Source: Pokkaliibacter plantistimulans
Lineage (GTDB): Bacteria; Pseudomonadota; Gammaproteobacteria; Pseudomonadales; Balneatricaceae
Direction of reading: 5' to 3'
Assembly (NCBI RefSeq): GCF_046844695.1
Contig: NZ_CP177354.1
Coordinates: forward strand, 806,001 to 870,000
DNA length: 64,000 nucleotides
The notes under the pieces were generated by a model. That model was not told where the DNA came from. It made no database searches and was given only the letters and a program-made list of their open reading frames with translations. Below, piece by piece: positions 55,959-64,000 of the stretch (positions within the stretch are counted from its first letter, which is position 1; every line of letters begins with the position of its first letter). The position numbers and the translations under genes are program-made.

Positions 55959-56201
55959 ATGCTTAGTGGTATCAGTATTTGGCAACTCATCATCATCCTC
56001 GGTATCGTCGTTCTGTTGTTCGGAACCAAGAAACTGCGCAATATCGGTTCTGACCTGGGCAACGCTGTCAAAGGCTTCAAGAAAGCAATTAACGACGGTG
56101 ATCAGGAAAAAACTGACTCTTCCCGCCTGACTCACAAGGATGCTGACTTCAGCCAATCCGCTGATCTGAGCAAAACCAAAGATCAACACAAGGACGCCTA
56201 A
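55959..56201 (+). CDS. tatA: Sec-independent translocase subunit TatA
   Basis: An 80-residue Tat pore subunit. A short N-terminal helix (IWQLIIILGIVVLLFG) is followed by the conserved TKKLRNIGSDLGNAVKGFKK amphipathic helix, then a polar tail. It oligomerises at TatBC to move folded proteins. The Tat-signal binding protein at 11595-12935 is a likely client. Confidence 0.96.
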   Translation: MLSGISIWQLIIILGIVVLLFGTKKLRNIGSDLGNAVKGFKKAINDGDQEKTDSSRLTHKDADFSQSADLSKTKDQHKDA

Positions 56202-56209
56202 GAGCCTTC

Positions 56210-56581
56210 ATGTTCGATATCGGTTTTACTGAACTGCTCGTTGTGGGAGTGGTGGCCCTGTTGGTGCTGGGGCCAGAGCGACTCCCGGTAGCAGCCCGTA
56301 CTGCCGGACTCTGGATCGGACGTATCAAGCGTATGGTTCAGAATGTCCAACGGGAAATCAACGAAGAGCTGCGTGTAGAAGAAATGCGTCAGCAGGCGGA
56401 AAAAAACCGTGAACATCTGGCCAAGTTCCAGCAAGACTTGGCCGGAATGTCCAAGCCGGATGCCGCGGTGGCTGAACCTGTCACAGCGACAACACCTCCA
56501 GCCACTCCCACCGATTCATCCGCCTCTTCCACTGCAGCCCCCTCCGATTCCAGCAAAGTGACTGCAACCAAACATGACTGA
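56210..56581 (+). CDS. tatB: Sec-independent translocase subunit TatB
   Basis: A 123-residue Tat receptor subunit. MFDIGFTELLVVGVVALLVL with the typical early glutamate is followed by GPERLPVAAR and an amphipathic helix. The C-terminal 50 residues are a variable Ala/Thr/Ser-rich tail. It lies 8 nt after tatA and overlaps tatC by 8 nt. Confidence 0.95.
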   Translation: MFDIGFTELLVVGVVALLVLGPERLPVAARTAGLWIGRIKRMVQNVQREINEELRVEEMRQQAEKNREHLAKFQQDLAGMSKPDAAVAEPVTATTPPATPTDSSASSTAAPSDSSKVTATKHD

Positions 56582-57371
56582 TCCCAATCAGAGCGCCTCT
56601 GGCGAGATGCCGCTGATCTCCCATCTGGTGGAGCTGCGTAATCGCCTGTTGAGAGTCGTGGCAGTGGTTCTGGTGATCTTCCTCTGCCTGTTCTATTTCG
56701 CCAACGATCTCTATCACTATGTCTCGGCACCCCTGCGCGATATGTTGCCTCCGGGCTCCAGCATGATCGCAACGGAGGTCGCCTCTACCTTTCTGGCTCC
56801 TTTTAAGCTGACTCTGGTGCTATCCATACTGGTCGCAATGCCGTTCATCCTGCATCAGGCGTGGGCTTTTATATCCCCGGGGCTATATCAGAGTGAGAAG
56901 CGGATTGCACTGCCATTACTGGTGTCCAGTATTCTGCTGTTTTATGCCGGTATGGCGTTTGCCTACTATGTGGTGTTCCCCCTTCTGTTCGCCTTCTTTA
57001 CGACCACAGGCCCTGCCGACGTGGCGGTAATGACGGATATCAACAGCTACCTCGACTTTGTCCTGAAGCTGTTTTTTGCCTTCGGTGTGGTGTTTGAGAT
57101 CCCGGTGGCCATCATTCTGCTGGTTAGCTCCGGTATTGTGACACCAGCGGATCTAGCTGCTAAACGCCCATACATCATTGTGGGTTGCTTCGTAGTAGGT
57201 ATGCTGCTGACTCCGCCGGATGTCATGTCACAAACCCTGCTGGCGGTGCCGATGTGGATGCTCTATGAAGTGGGTCTGGCGTTTGGCCGCATGATCAAGG
57301 TCAAGCAGAAAGAAGATGATGAAGATGAAGTTGTCGATGAGGACAGCAACTCTTCCCCTAACCCGCAGTAA
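56574..57371 (+). CDS. tatC: Sec-independent translocase subunit TatC
   Basis: Twin-arginine signal receptor, 265 residues with six helices. Conserved LISHLVELRNRLLR and the periplasmic Phe/Pro-rich FKLTLVLSILVAMPFILHQAWAF segment are present (both shortened here). It ends with an acidic tail. The terminator after it has been split by an IS4-type element, which may let transcription run into the transposase region. Confidence 0.96.
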   Translation: MTDPNQSASGEMPLISHLVELRNRLLRVVAVVLVIFLCLFYFANDLYHYVSAPLRDMLPPGSSMIATEVASTFLAPFKLTLVLSILVAMPFILHQAWAFISPGLYQSEKRIALPLLVSSILLFYAGMAFAYYVVFPLLFAFFTTTGPADVAVMTDINSYLDFVLKLFFAFGVVFEIPVAIILLVSSGIVTPADLAAKRPYIIVGCFVVGMLLTPPDVMSQTLLAVPMWMLYEVGLAFGRMIKVKQKEDDEDEVVDEDSNSSPNPQ

Positions 57372-57386
57372 GATATATCCCTGACA

Positions 57387-57405
57387 AAAAACGCCGCTCC
57401 TTGCG
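57387..57405 (+). terminator. left half of the disrupted tatC terminator (with target duplication)
   Basis: AAAACGCCGCTCCTTGCG is the start of a terminator whose remainder, GCGGCGTTTTTGC, lies beyond the insertion at 58834-58846. Joined without the IS they form ACGCCGC-TCCTT-GCGGCGT followed by TTTT. The 11-bp target duplication CGCTCCTTGCG is at 57395-57405. Confidence 0.8.
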
Positions 57406-58826
57406 TAATGCTGTTCGGTTAAGGCTTGCCGCCTCCCAAGGGCTTTAAGAAAATCCGGTATTCTTCATTGGATACCGGATTTTTTGTGCCTATTCAGCAG
57501 ACACTGCTCGCTATTGACGAGCTCCACTCCTTCACCGACCTCAGTACTTTCGCCCAGCATATCCCCGTCGAGTGGATAGAGTCGGCCCTCCACCTTTCCA
57601 GTCAGGCAACCATCCGGCGTCGCCGACTGCCCGGCGAGCAAGTGCTCTGGCTGGTGTTGGGTATGGCACTGTTTCGGAATGAACCGGTCAGCGAAGTGGC
57701 CCGGCGCCTGAACATCTGTGCGCAGGGACTGGCCAATGACGCCCTACTGGCGCGCAGCGGGATTTCGGAAGCCCGGCAGCGCCTGGGAGCCGACCCGGTA
57801 GAGTGGCTGTTCAAGCGCACCGGTCAGCATTGGGGGCTTGAACGTTACCCCGAGGATGACTGGCATGGCCTGCAGGTACTGGCCGTCGATGGGGCTTTGC
57901 TGAGAACACCCGATACGCCGGAGCTGCACGAACATTTCGGTTCGGGGAACACCTCGACCAACCGCCAGACCCCTTTCCCGATGATGCGGCTGGTAGCCCT
58001 GATGAATGTGCGCTCGCATGTGATTTTGGATGCGCAGCTCAGTCCCTATCGGCGCAGTGAGCTCCGTTTGGCTGACGATTTCCTGACCCGGATACCGGAT
58101 CGCTCGATTACCCTCTTTGACAAAGGCTTCTGGGGCGCCGATTTTCTGGTGCGGCTGGCATCTCAGGGAGAGCAGCGACACTGGCTGATCCCTGCACGCA
58201 AAGGCGTGGTGTCCGAAGAACTGGAACGCTACGGTGAACATGATCGCTTGCTGCGCATGAAGGTTTCGCCCCAGGCTCGCAAACGCAACCCTGCGCTGCC
58301 AGACACCTGGACCGTCCGGGCGGTGAGCTACGAGGTCAAGGGGAAGCTGAAAACTGTTTTTACCTCGCTACCGGCCGAGCAATACAGCGCGGCCCAGATC
58401 GCCGGACTTTACCAAGAGCGGTGGGAGATAGAGCTGGGTTTTAGGGACATCAAATCCTCGATGCAGAACAATGCCATCACCCTGCGCAGCAAGAAAGTCG
58501 AGCTGATTTATCAGGAGGTGTGGGGATGACTGCTGGCCTACAACGTGGTGCGGCGGGAAGCCAGCCAAGCAGCCGTGAGCCATGGTCGAGCGCCGTGTCA
58601 GATCCGTTTTAAACCGGCCTACCAGTATATTGCGGCGCAGTTGATCGTGATGGCGGCTGCGCAGCCGGTATCGAGAACAGGGGCAAGGCTCTCGGAACTG
58701 AGAGCGGGAGTGGCCAGTCTATTCCTGGATGACCGTCCTCGACCCTCAAGGCCGAGGGCGGTCAAGATTTCCAAAACCCGCTACTCAGTGAACCGTAAGG
58801 CTGCTCCGCTTAAGTGAACAGCATTA
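57406..58826 (+). mobile_element. IS4-family insertion sequence, 1421 bp
   Basis: Left end TAATGCTGTTCGGTTAAGG; the right end (58807-58826) reads on the other strand TAATGCTGTTCACTTAAGCG. The first 11 bases are identical, and the ends resemble IS4-type TAATGC... termini. The element is flanked by an 11-bp direct repeat, CGCTCCTTGCG (57395-57405 and 58827-58837), a size expected for the IS4 family. It carries one transposase gene with an in-frame stop. The intact duplication suggests a recent insertion. Confidence 0.9.
57426..58817 (+). pseudogene. IS4-family transposase with an in-frame stop
   Basis: A DDE transposase. The first D is in LAVDGALLRTPDTPELH, the second in SITLFDKGFWGADF, and the E sits in the IS4 Y-(2)-R-(3)-E-(6)-K signature LYQERWEIELGFRDIK. 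Translation is interrupted at TGA 58527-58529, where relatives read VWGLLLAYN; the same frame continues LLAYNVVRREASQ to TGA 58815. The lost 96 residues include a conserved segment, so activity is doubtful unless the stop is read through. The true start may be GTG 57486 rather than the first possible TTG. Confidence 0.85.
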
Positions 58827-58882
58827 CGCTCCTTGCGGCGTTTTTGCTTTATGCCGCTGGGGATTACGGCTGTAGTGTTCTG

Positions 58883-59230
58883 GAAGTCAGAAGTCAGAAG
58901 TCAGAAGTCAGAAGTCAGAAGTCAGAAGTCAGAAGTCAGAAGTCAGAAGTCAGAAGTCAGAAGTCAGAAGTCAGAAGTCAGAAGTCAGAAGTCAGAAGTC
59001 AGAAGTCAGAAGTCAGAAGTCAGAAGTCAGAAGTCAGAAGTCAGAAGTCAGAAGTCAGAAGTCAGAAGTCAGAAGTCAGAAGTCAGAAGTCAGAAGTCAG
59101 AAGTCAGAAGTCAGAAGTCAGAAGTCAGAAGTCAGAAGTCAGAAGTCAGAAGTCAGAAGTCAGAAGTCAGAAGTCAGAAGTCAGAAGTCAGAAGTCAGAA
59201 GCCAGAAGCCAGAAGCCAGAAGCCAGAAGC
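58883..59230. repeat. heptamer tandem array: 45 x GAAGTCA plus 4 x GAAGCCA
   Basis: An uninterrupted 7-bp repeat of 45 perfect GAAGTCA units, then four GAAGCCA units and a partial GAAGC. All forward frames are open and give the same 7-residue cycle (SEVRSQK), so the two apparent ORFs here are by-products. It lies between the IS4 and IS3 elements, 45 bp after the IS4 target duplication. Confidence 0.97.
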
Positions 59231-59278
59231 TATGAGGTGTACGGCGAGTCGGGCGGTATAAACACCGCACTGTAGTGG

Positions 59279-60097
59279 TCAACTATTTCCGGACAGCTTC
59301 TTAGCTTCTTTTTCCCTCATCACCGGGGTTAAACCACCGTTGTGGCAATGAGGCCTCTGTTCGTTGTAATAGCTCATCAGGTAGTCACCGATATCCTTGA
59401 TCGCCTGATCCAGGCTGGTGTATCCACACTTCGGTACCCACTCACTTTTCACACTGCGAAAGAGCCGCTCCATAGGCGCATTATCCCAGCAGTTACCACG
59501 CCGGCTCATGCTTTGAACCATCCGATACTGCCACAGCCGCTGGCGGTATTCCAGACTGCTGTACTGACACCCCTGGTCGGAGTGGAACATGACCCCTTGC
59601 GGCCGACCACGCAAGCGATAAGCCATCTCCAGTGCCCGCAAGGTCAGCGTCGTATCTACAGTGGCAGACATCGCCCAGCCCACCACTCGACGGGCATAAA
59701 GGTCCATCACAACGGCAAGATAGGACCACTGCTCACCCGTCCAGATGTAGGTGATATCGCCACACCACACCTGATTGGGCTGTACGGTATCAAAAGCACG
59801 ATCCAGACGATTCGGAACAACCGCATGCGCCTGCCGGGCCTGCTTATAACGATGTTTGCCCGGTTGACGGCTCATGAGACCGGCTTCCGCCATCAGACGT
59901 GTGACCTTGTACCGCCCCATCGCAACGCCCTGCATGGCCAGCTGCTTCATCACCGTACGAGCACCGGCAGACCCCTGGCTGGCCGCGAACAAGGCTCTTA
60001 CCTGAGCGCGTTCGTTCATGCGTTGAATGTCTGGTAGCGTCGCTCTTTTTTGGCGGTCATAGTAGGTCGATGTCGGTAGCTCAAACAGCTCACACAA
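59279..60097 (-). CDS. IS3-family transposase OrfB
   Basis: Catalytic part of the transposase, 272 residues from the first ATG. The frame continues upstream to the frameshift site, reading KKGYRALDVGRDQVQALIRS. The HTH-21-like region is AASQGSAGARTVMKQLAMQG. DDE residues are in DITYIWTGEQ, HSDQGCQYSS and NAPMERLFRSVK, with the spacing usual for the IS3 family. It is made mainly as an OrfAB fusion. Confidence 0.93.
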   Translation of the reverse strand: MCELFELPTSTYYDRQKRATLPDIQRMNERAQVRALFAASQGSAGARTVMKQLAMQGVAMGRYKVTRLMAEAGLMSRQPGKHRYKQARQAHAVVPNRLDRAFDTVQPNQVWCGDITYIWTGEQWSYLAVVMDLYARRVVGWAMSATVDTTLTLRALEMAYRLRGRPQGVMFHSDQGCQYSSLEYRQRLWQYRMVQSMSRRGNCWDNAPMERLFRSVKSEWVPKCGYTSLDQAIKDIGDYLMSYYNEQRPHCHNGGLTPVMREKEAKKLSGNS

Positions 60098-60132
60098 CTG
60101 GGTGACAGGCCAGTCATCACTGAACGAACGAA

Positions 60133-60444
60133 TCAGCGCCTGAACTTGATCTCGTCCGACATCAAGAGCGCGGTAGCCTTTTTTAGTATCTCTTTCTCCA
60201 TTTCCAAACGCTGGATACGCTTTTGTAGCTCCTGAATCTGGTGCTGCTCAGGGGTTAATGCCTGACTCCCTGAGAGCACCACACCGTTCTGTTCATGTTC
60301 CACCTGTTTGATCCAGCGCCGAAGCGCAGTAGGGCCGACCCCCAGCGCCTGACAGGCCTCCGTTACGGAATAGCCTTTCTCGGTCACTAACGCGACGGCC
60401 TCCAGCTTGAACTCTGGAGTAAAGGACTGACGACGTTTGCTCAT
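60133..60444 (-). CDS. IS3-family transposase OrfA
   Basis: A 103-residue DNA-binding protein with a helix-turn-helix (TPEFKLEAVALVTEKGYSVT, then ACQALGVGPTALRRWIKQ) and a leucine-zipper-like coiled coil (LQKRIQRLEMEKEILKKATA). The slippery run A6G at 60178-60184 (minus strand) moves ribosomes into the OrfB frame. OrfA alone usually acts as a regulator of transposition. Confidence 0.93.
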   Translation of the reverse strand: MSKRRQSFTPEFKLEAVALVTEKGYSVTEACQALGVGPTALRRWIKQVEHEQNGVVLSGSQALTPEQHQIQELQKRIQRLEMEKEILKKATALLMSDEIKFRR

Positions 60445-60548
60445 AAATAAGACACCTCACTGAGCGCGTTAGAATAACGCTTTACTGAGTGTCCGAAATC
60501 ATTGAGCCACTACACACCACGTAAGTCAGGGCAAAAGTCACAAACAAA

Positions 60549-60571
60549 CAAGGCGACCCTGGGGCCGCCTA
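60549..60571 (-). terminator. terminator of pntB
   Basis: On the minus strand AGGCGGCC-CCAG-GGTCGCCT with one mismatch, followed by TGTTTGTTTGTG, about 20 nt past the pntB stop. It lies 35 bp from the IS3 end. Confidence 0.55.
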
Positions 60572-60591
60572 AGAAGGGCAACGCTTAACGG

Positions 60592-61995
60592 TTAGGCCGC
60601 AAGATGCTTGAAGATTTCTTCCAGACTGCTGGTCGCATCACCGAACAACATACGGGTGTTATCGCGGTAGAACAGGGGATTATCTACCCCGGCATAGCCA
60701 GAGGCCATGCTGCGCTTCAGAACGATAGTGGTCTTGCCGTGCCAGGGCTCAAGAACAGGCATGCCGGCAATCGGGCTATCGGGTACTTCTTGAGCAGCCG
60801 GGTTAACGATGTCATTGGCACCAATGACGATCGATACATCTACCTTGCTGAAGTCATCATTGATTTCCTCCATCTCATGCACGATGTCGTAAGGTACTCG
60901 TGCCTCCGCCAGCAGTACGTTCATATGCCCCGGCATACGGCCGGCGACGGGATGGATACCGAAACGGACATTGATGCCTTTGTCTCTCAGGCTCTTGGTG
61001 ATCTGGAACACGATATGCTGCGCTTGGGCTACCGCCATGCCATATCCAGGAATGATGACGACTTCTTTTGCATTGACCAGCAGACCTGCTGACTCTTCAG
61101 GGTCAATCGACTGAATATCTTCCTCGCTACCTGCAGGGCCGCTGGATGCTGCACTGCTGACCGTTGTACCAAAACCACCGGCAATGACATTGAAGAATTT
61201 TCGATTCATGGCACGGCACATGATGTAGCTGAGGATGGCACCTGATGAGCCTACCAGAGCACCGATGACGATCAGCAGGTCGTTGGAAAGCATGAAGCCT
61301 GTCGCAGCTGCAGCCCAGCCCGAGTAGCTGTTCAGCATGGAGACAACAACCGGCATATCGGCACCGCCAATGGCCATGACCATGTGTACACCGAACGCCA
61401 GCGCTACCAGCGTCATGATAATCAATGCGGAGGTACCGCTACCCTGAGCTGAGGCCGATACGAAGCTAAAGCATTGCCACAGAGCGATGACCAGTAAGGC
61501 CAGGTTCAGCAGATGGCGGTTGGGTAATAGCAGGGGACGGCCGCCTACTTTGCCACTTAACTTCAGGTAGGCAACGATAGAGCCAGAGAAAGTCATAGCG
61601 CCTATCAATATACCCAGATAGGTTTCCACCGCATGGATGGACTGCTCGGCACCTTGCAGTGACGAGTCATGCCCGAGAAAGTTGGCATATCCAACAACCA
61701 CGGCAGCGAGTCCCACCAGTGAATGGAGAATGGCTACCAGTTCTGGCATTTGGGTCATGGCGACCTTTTTGGCCAGAGTAATACCAATAGCTGCGCCAAT
61801 GACAATACTGGCAATTAATATAAAGTAATTGTCGCTGACAATTCCTATTACTGTGGCAATTAGCGCAATGGCCATGCCAATCATGCCGTAATAATTACCA
61901 CGACGTGCCGTTTCCTGATGACTCAATCCGCCGAGAGAAAGAATAAATAGAACTGTTGCGCCTAAATAGGCCGCATTGACCATGGTATGTGACAT
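60592..61995 (-). CDS. pntB: NAD(P) transhydrogenase subunit beta
   Basis: Proton-translocating transhydrogenase beta subunit, 467 residues. N-terminal part has about eight or nine membrane helices. The C-terminal NADP(H)-binding domain (dIII) starts near residue 290, with VIIPGYGMAVAQAQH, FGIHPVAGRMPGHMNVLLAEA, DVSIVIGANDIVNP and a late KRSMASGYAG. It makes NADPH from NADH using the proton gradient. It starts 11 nt after pntA, and an IS3 element lies just beyond its terminator. Confidence 0.97.
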   Translation of the reverse strand: MSHTMVNAAYLGATVLFILSLGGLSHQETARRGNYYGMIGMAIALIATVIGIVSDNYFILIASIVIGAAIGITLAKKVAMTQMPELVAILHSLVGLAAVVVGYANFLGHDSSLQGAEQSIHAVETYLGILIGAMTFSGSIVAYLKLSGKVGGRPLLLPNRHLLNLALLVIALWQCFSFVSASAQGSGTSALIIMTLVALAFGVHMVMAIGGADMPVVVSMLNSYSGWAAAATGFMLSNDLLIVIGALVGSSGAILSYIMCRAMNRKFFNVIAGGFGTTVSSAASSGPAGSEEDIQSIDPEESAGLLVNAKEVVIIPGYGMAVAQAQHIVFQITKSLRDKGINVRFGIHPVAGRMPGHMNVLLAEARVPYDIVHEMEEINDDFSKVDVSIVIGANDIVNPAAQEVPDSPIAGMPVLEPWHGKTTIVLKRSMASGYAGVDNPLFYRDNTRMLFGDATSSLEEIFKHLAA

Positions 61996-62006
61996 TTATC
62001 AATCCC

Positions 62007-63560
62007 TTATTTACGGAACATTGCCAGCATGCGCTGAGTAACGGCAAAACCACCGAAGATATTGATGCTGGTAAGCAGCACGGCAATCGCAGCAAAGAAT
62101 ACTACCCAGCCTGAAGGTGCTGATATTTGCAGCAACGCTCCAATGATGATGATGCTGCTGATGGCGTTGGTGACGCTCATGAGCGGTGTATGCAATGAAG
62201 GTGTAACGTTCCAGATCACCATGTAGCCGACAAAGCACGACAGGATGAACACGGTAAAGTGCCCCATAAAGGATGCCGGAGCAGTCATGCCTAATAAGAG
62301 AAAGACCAGAGCGCCCGCAATCAGCCACAAAGGTGAGCTGTGCTTATGTTCTTTCTTTTCTTCCTGTCTGGGCGCTTTGCTGACACTGGGCTTGGGTGCA
62401 GCAGGCTTGGCCGACAGTTTGGGCGCAGGTGGCGGGAAGGTGATCTCACCTGCTTTGACGACGGTGGCACCACGTACAACGTCGTCATCAAAGTTGATCT
62501 GCAGGATGCCGTCTTTGCCTGGCGTCATGTCGGTCAACAGATGACGCAGGTTGGTGGCATACAACTGGCTGGCCTGACTAGCGAGACGACTGGGTAGATT
62601 GGTATAGCCGATTAAGGTGACGCCATGTTTGACCACTACCTTATCGGCTTCGCTGAGCTTACAGTTGCCGCCTTGCTCTGCCGCAAGGTCAACGATCACA
62701 CTGCCTTCCTTCATTGACTTGACCATGTCTTCAGTGATCAATTCAGGCGCTGGTTTGCCCGGAATGAGTGCAGTGGTGATGATGATATCCACGTCCTTGG
62801 CCTGTTCGGCAAACAGTGCCATCTCCGCCTCAATAAACTCCTTGGACATGGTCTTGGCGTAGCCACCGCTGCCTGAGCCATCCTCCTTGAAGTCGAGCAT
62901 CAGGAATTCGGCGTCCATACTCTCGACTTGTTCCTTTACTTCCGGGCGAGTGTCAAAAGCACGTACGATTGCGCCCATGGACTTGGCTGTGCCGATGGCA
63001 GCCAGGCCTGCCACACCAGCGCCGATAACCAGTACTTTGGCCGGTGCAATTTTACCTGCAGCCGTAATCTGGCCTGTAAAGAAGCGTCCAAAGTGTTGTG
63101 CTGCTTCAACGACAGCCCTGTACCCAGCAATGTTGGCCATGGAACTTAGGGCATCCATTTTCTGTGCACGCGAAATGCGCGGCACCATATCAATAGCCAG
63201 AGCATTGATGTTCTTGCTGGCTAGCGTTTCGAGTAAGGCCGTATTTTGACCGGGAGCCATAAAGGAAACGAGCGTTTGACCTGCGTGAAGCAAGTCAGCT
63301 TCATGGACGTTGAGGCGCGGATGATGTTGTGGTGCTCGCACCTTAAGTATGATATCTGCGTTTTGCCACAGAGCCTGAGCGTCAGTAACGATCTCGACAC
63401 CTACGGCGGCATAGTCCTCATCTCTATATTTGGCTGCTTCTCCTGCGCCAGACTCAAGAGAGATATGATATCCAAGCTTCTGCAACTGTGCGGCGACTTC
63501 GGGAGTAGTTGCTACCCTTGCCTCGCCATGGTGAATTTCCTTTGGTATCCCGATTTTCAT
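62007..63560 (-). CDS. pntA: NAD(P) transhydrogenase subunit alpha
   Basis: Alpha subunit, 517 residues, of the unsplit type: NAD(H)-binding dI domain (1-380) plus four C-terminal membrane helices (about 415-510), as in E. coli. Visible: MKIGIPKEIHHGEARVATTP at the start, the mobile-loop and Rossmann parts VLVIGAGVAGLAAIGTAKSM and FDTRPEVKEQVES, and IPGKPAPELITEDMV. Between the domains is a Pro/Lys/Ala-rich linker. ATG 63560 with GGAGG about 7 nt upstream is preferred to TTG 63563. Confidence 0.97.
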   Translation of the reverse strand: MKIGIPKEIHHGEARVATTPEVAAQLQKLGYHISLESGAGEAAKYRDEDYAAVGVEIVTDAQALWQNADIILKVRAPQHHPRLNVHEADLLHAGQTLVSFMAPGQNTALLETLASKNINALAIDMVPRISRAQKMDALSSMANIAGYRAVVEAAQHFGRFFTGQITAAGKIAPAKVLVIGAGVAGLAAIGTAKSMGAIVRAFDTRPEVKEQVESMDAEFLMLDFKEDGSGSGGYAKTMSKEFIEAEMALFAEQAKDVDIIITTALIPGKPAPELITEDMVKSMKEGSVIVDLAAEQGGNCKLSEADKVVVKHGVTLIGYTNLPSRLASQASQLYATNLRHLLTDMTPGKDGILQINFDDDVVRGATVVKAGEITFPPPAPKLSAKPAAPKPSVSKAPRQEEKKEHKHSSPLWLIAGALVFLLLGMTAPASFMGHFTVFILSCFVGYMVIWNVTPSLHTPLMSVTNAISSIIIIGALLQISAPSGWVVFFAAIAVLLTSINIFGGFAVTQRMLAMFRK

Positions 63561-64000
63561 CAATAACCTCCCAGGTATTTTTAAATAATTAAGTCAATTT
63601 AATGACGAGTTGTTTTTGTTTTAATTAAATGGCAGCCATTCACGATATTTTGAATGGCTAGGATTTTTTAGGCGAATTGGTGTGACAATGGATATCGAAT
63701 AGCAGATATTGCTGCTATTGATTGAGAGTGAGTTGTTATTTTTTTAATTAGTTAATTTTTCATGTCGAATAGCGCTTTTTATAACCGGGCAGAATAGAAA
63801 AAACCATACAGTAATTCTGATCGTTTTTTTTTAATCATCAATTAAATTGATTTGTGCATAGCGGAAGTATCTATAATTAGAATGATTGATATGCGTATAT
63901 CAATCCGTCTGATATGGGGTGGTTTAATTTAATGTTGCCCAGTCCCCTTGCCGCTGAAGAGCGCCTGAGAGCAGTGGTGGTAGGGTTTGGTTCAGGCTGA
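63561..64000. other. AT-rich intergenic region upstream of pntA
   Basis: About 370 bp of AT-rich DNA before the leftward pntA, presumably with its promoter, then GC-rich sequence from about 63940. The only frame here is 22 codons (ATG 63932 to TGA 63998-64000), too short to support. No repeat or RNA gene is recognised. Confidence 0.4.

Larger units (their letters stand above)
59271..60514 (-). mobile_element. IS3-family insertion sequence, 1244 bp
   Basis: Ends are imperfect inverted repeats: TGTAGTGGTCAACTATTTCC on the left and, on the other strand at the right end, TGTAGTGGCTCAATGATTTC, both continuing to a GGACA. A 3-bp direct repeat CAC flanks it, as usual for IS3. It carries orfA and orfB with a -1 frameshift site, transcribed leftward. 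Both frames are intact, so the element may be active. Confidence 0.9.

Noticed and set aside
58883..59230. possible CRISPR array
   Set aside because: Units are 7 bp and contiguous, with no spacers; no cas genes are nearby.
58814..59275. ORFs encoding SEVRSQK heptapeptide repeats
   Set aside because: They arise only because a stop-free 7-bp repeat is read in any frame; no start signal or conserved flanking domain.
63932..64000. 22-codon ORF at the right edge ending in TGA
   Set aside because: Too short, no ribosome-binding site, and no recognised sequence; may only be chance at the window edge.

Overview
The window is a stretch of a gammaproteobacterial chromosome, probably from a Pseudomonadales/Oceanospirillales-type organism. 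The evidence is the gene order DUF2782-thrB / polA / engB / cytochrome c4 / dsbA / diguanylate cyclase, the hisI-hisE-tatABC block, a NAGGN osmolyte cluster, and GC-rich coding sequence. I cannot name the genus. Most of the window is housekeeping or transport DNA. Two parts are clearly accessory: an AT-rich polymorphic-toxin region (about 15.2-26.8 kb) and an insertion hotspot (57.4-60.5 kb).

Layout. 0-3.2 kb: end of the amidotransferase, then N-acetylglutaminylglutamine synthetase and the M42 hydrolase of the NAGGN osmoprotectant trio. 3.3-8.8 kb: HDOD protein, chemoreceptor, a small STY0301-like secreted protein and KatG. 9.0-15.2 kb: a spermidine/putrescine-type ABC importer plus a hydantoin/Asp/Glu racemase, read leftward from a GntR/FCD regulator; three copies of a 12-bp operator-like sequence lie in the shared intergenic region. 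15.2-26.8 kb: a full-length Rhs protein followed downstream (leftward) by a graveyard and reserve of displaced C-terminal toxin modules, immunity-like genes and their broken copies. 27.0-31.7 kb: zur-znuC-znuB plus a MATE exporter, divergent from znuA, with a Zur-box-like site between. 31.9-38.5 kb: an AEC carrier, a CHASE-GGDEF enzyme, and a MocR regulator divergent from a LysE - YgeA-type racemase - LysE operon. 38.6-40.3 kb: glnK-amtB behind a sigma-54-like promoter. 40.9-45.9 kb: a Cys/Met-metabolism PLP enzyme with an Lrp regulator, an MHS-type MFS carrier, thrB and a DUF2782 protein. 46.2-57.4 kb: polA, engB, cytochrome c4, dsbA, a GGDEF enzyme, ubiB, hisI, hisE, a HIT protein and tatABC. 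57.4-60.5 kb: an IS4-family element inserted inside the tatC terminator, about 50 copies of a 7-bp tandem repeat, and an IS3-family element. 60.6-63.6 kb: pntB and pntA.

The most interesting region is the Rhs array. Three distinct C-terminal modules (called CT-A, CT-B and CT-C here) share a G(V/I)YGY(L)P junction motif. CT-A and CT-C, with their immunity candidates Imm-A and Imm-C, are divergent members of one toxin-immunity family; CT-B/Imm-B is a different pair. A second copy of the CT-A-tail/Imm-A/69-residue-gene block lies about 5 kb downstream and has decayed reciprocally: where one copy keeps Imm-A intact, the other keeps the small gene intact. Other points of interest are the GntR and MocR operator candidates and the disruption of the tatC terminator by an IS.
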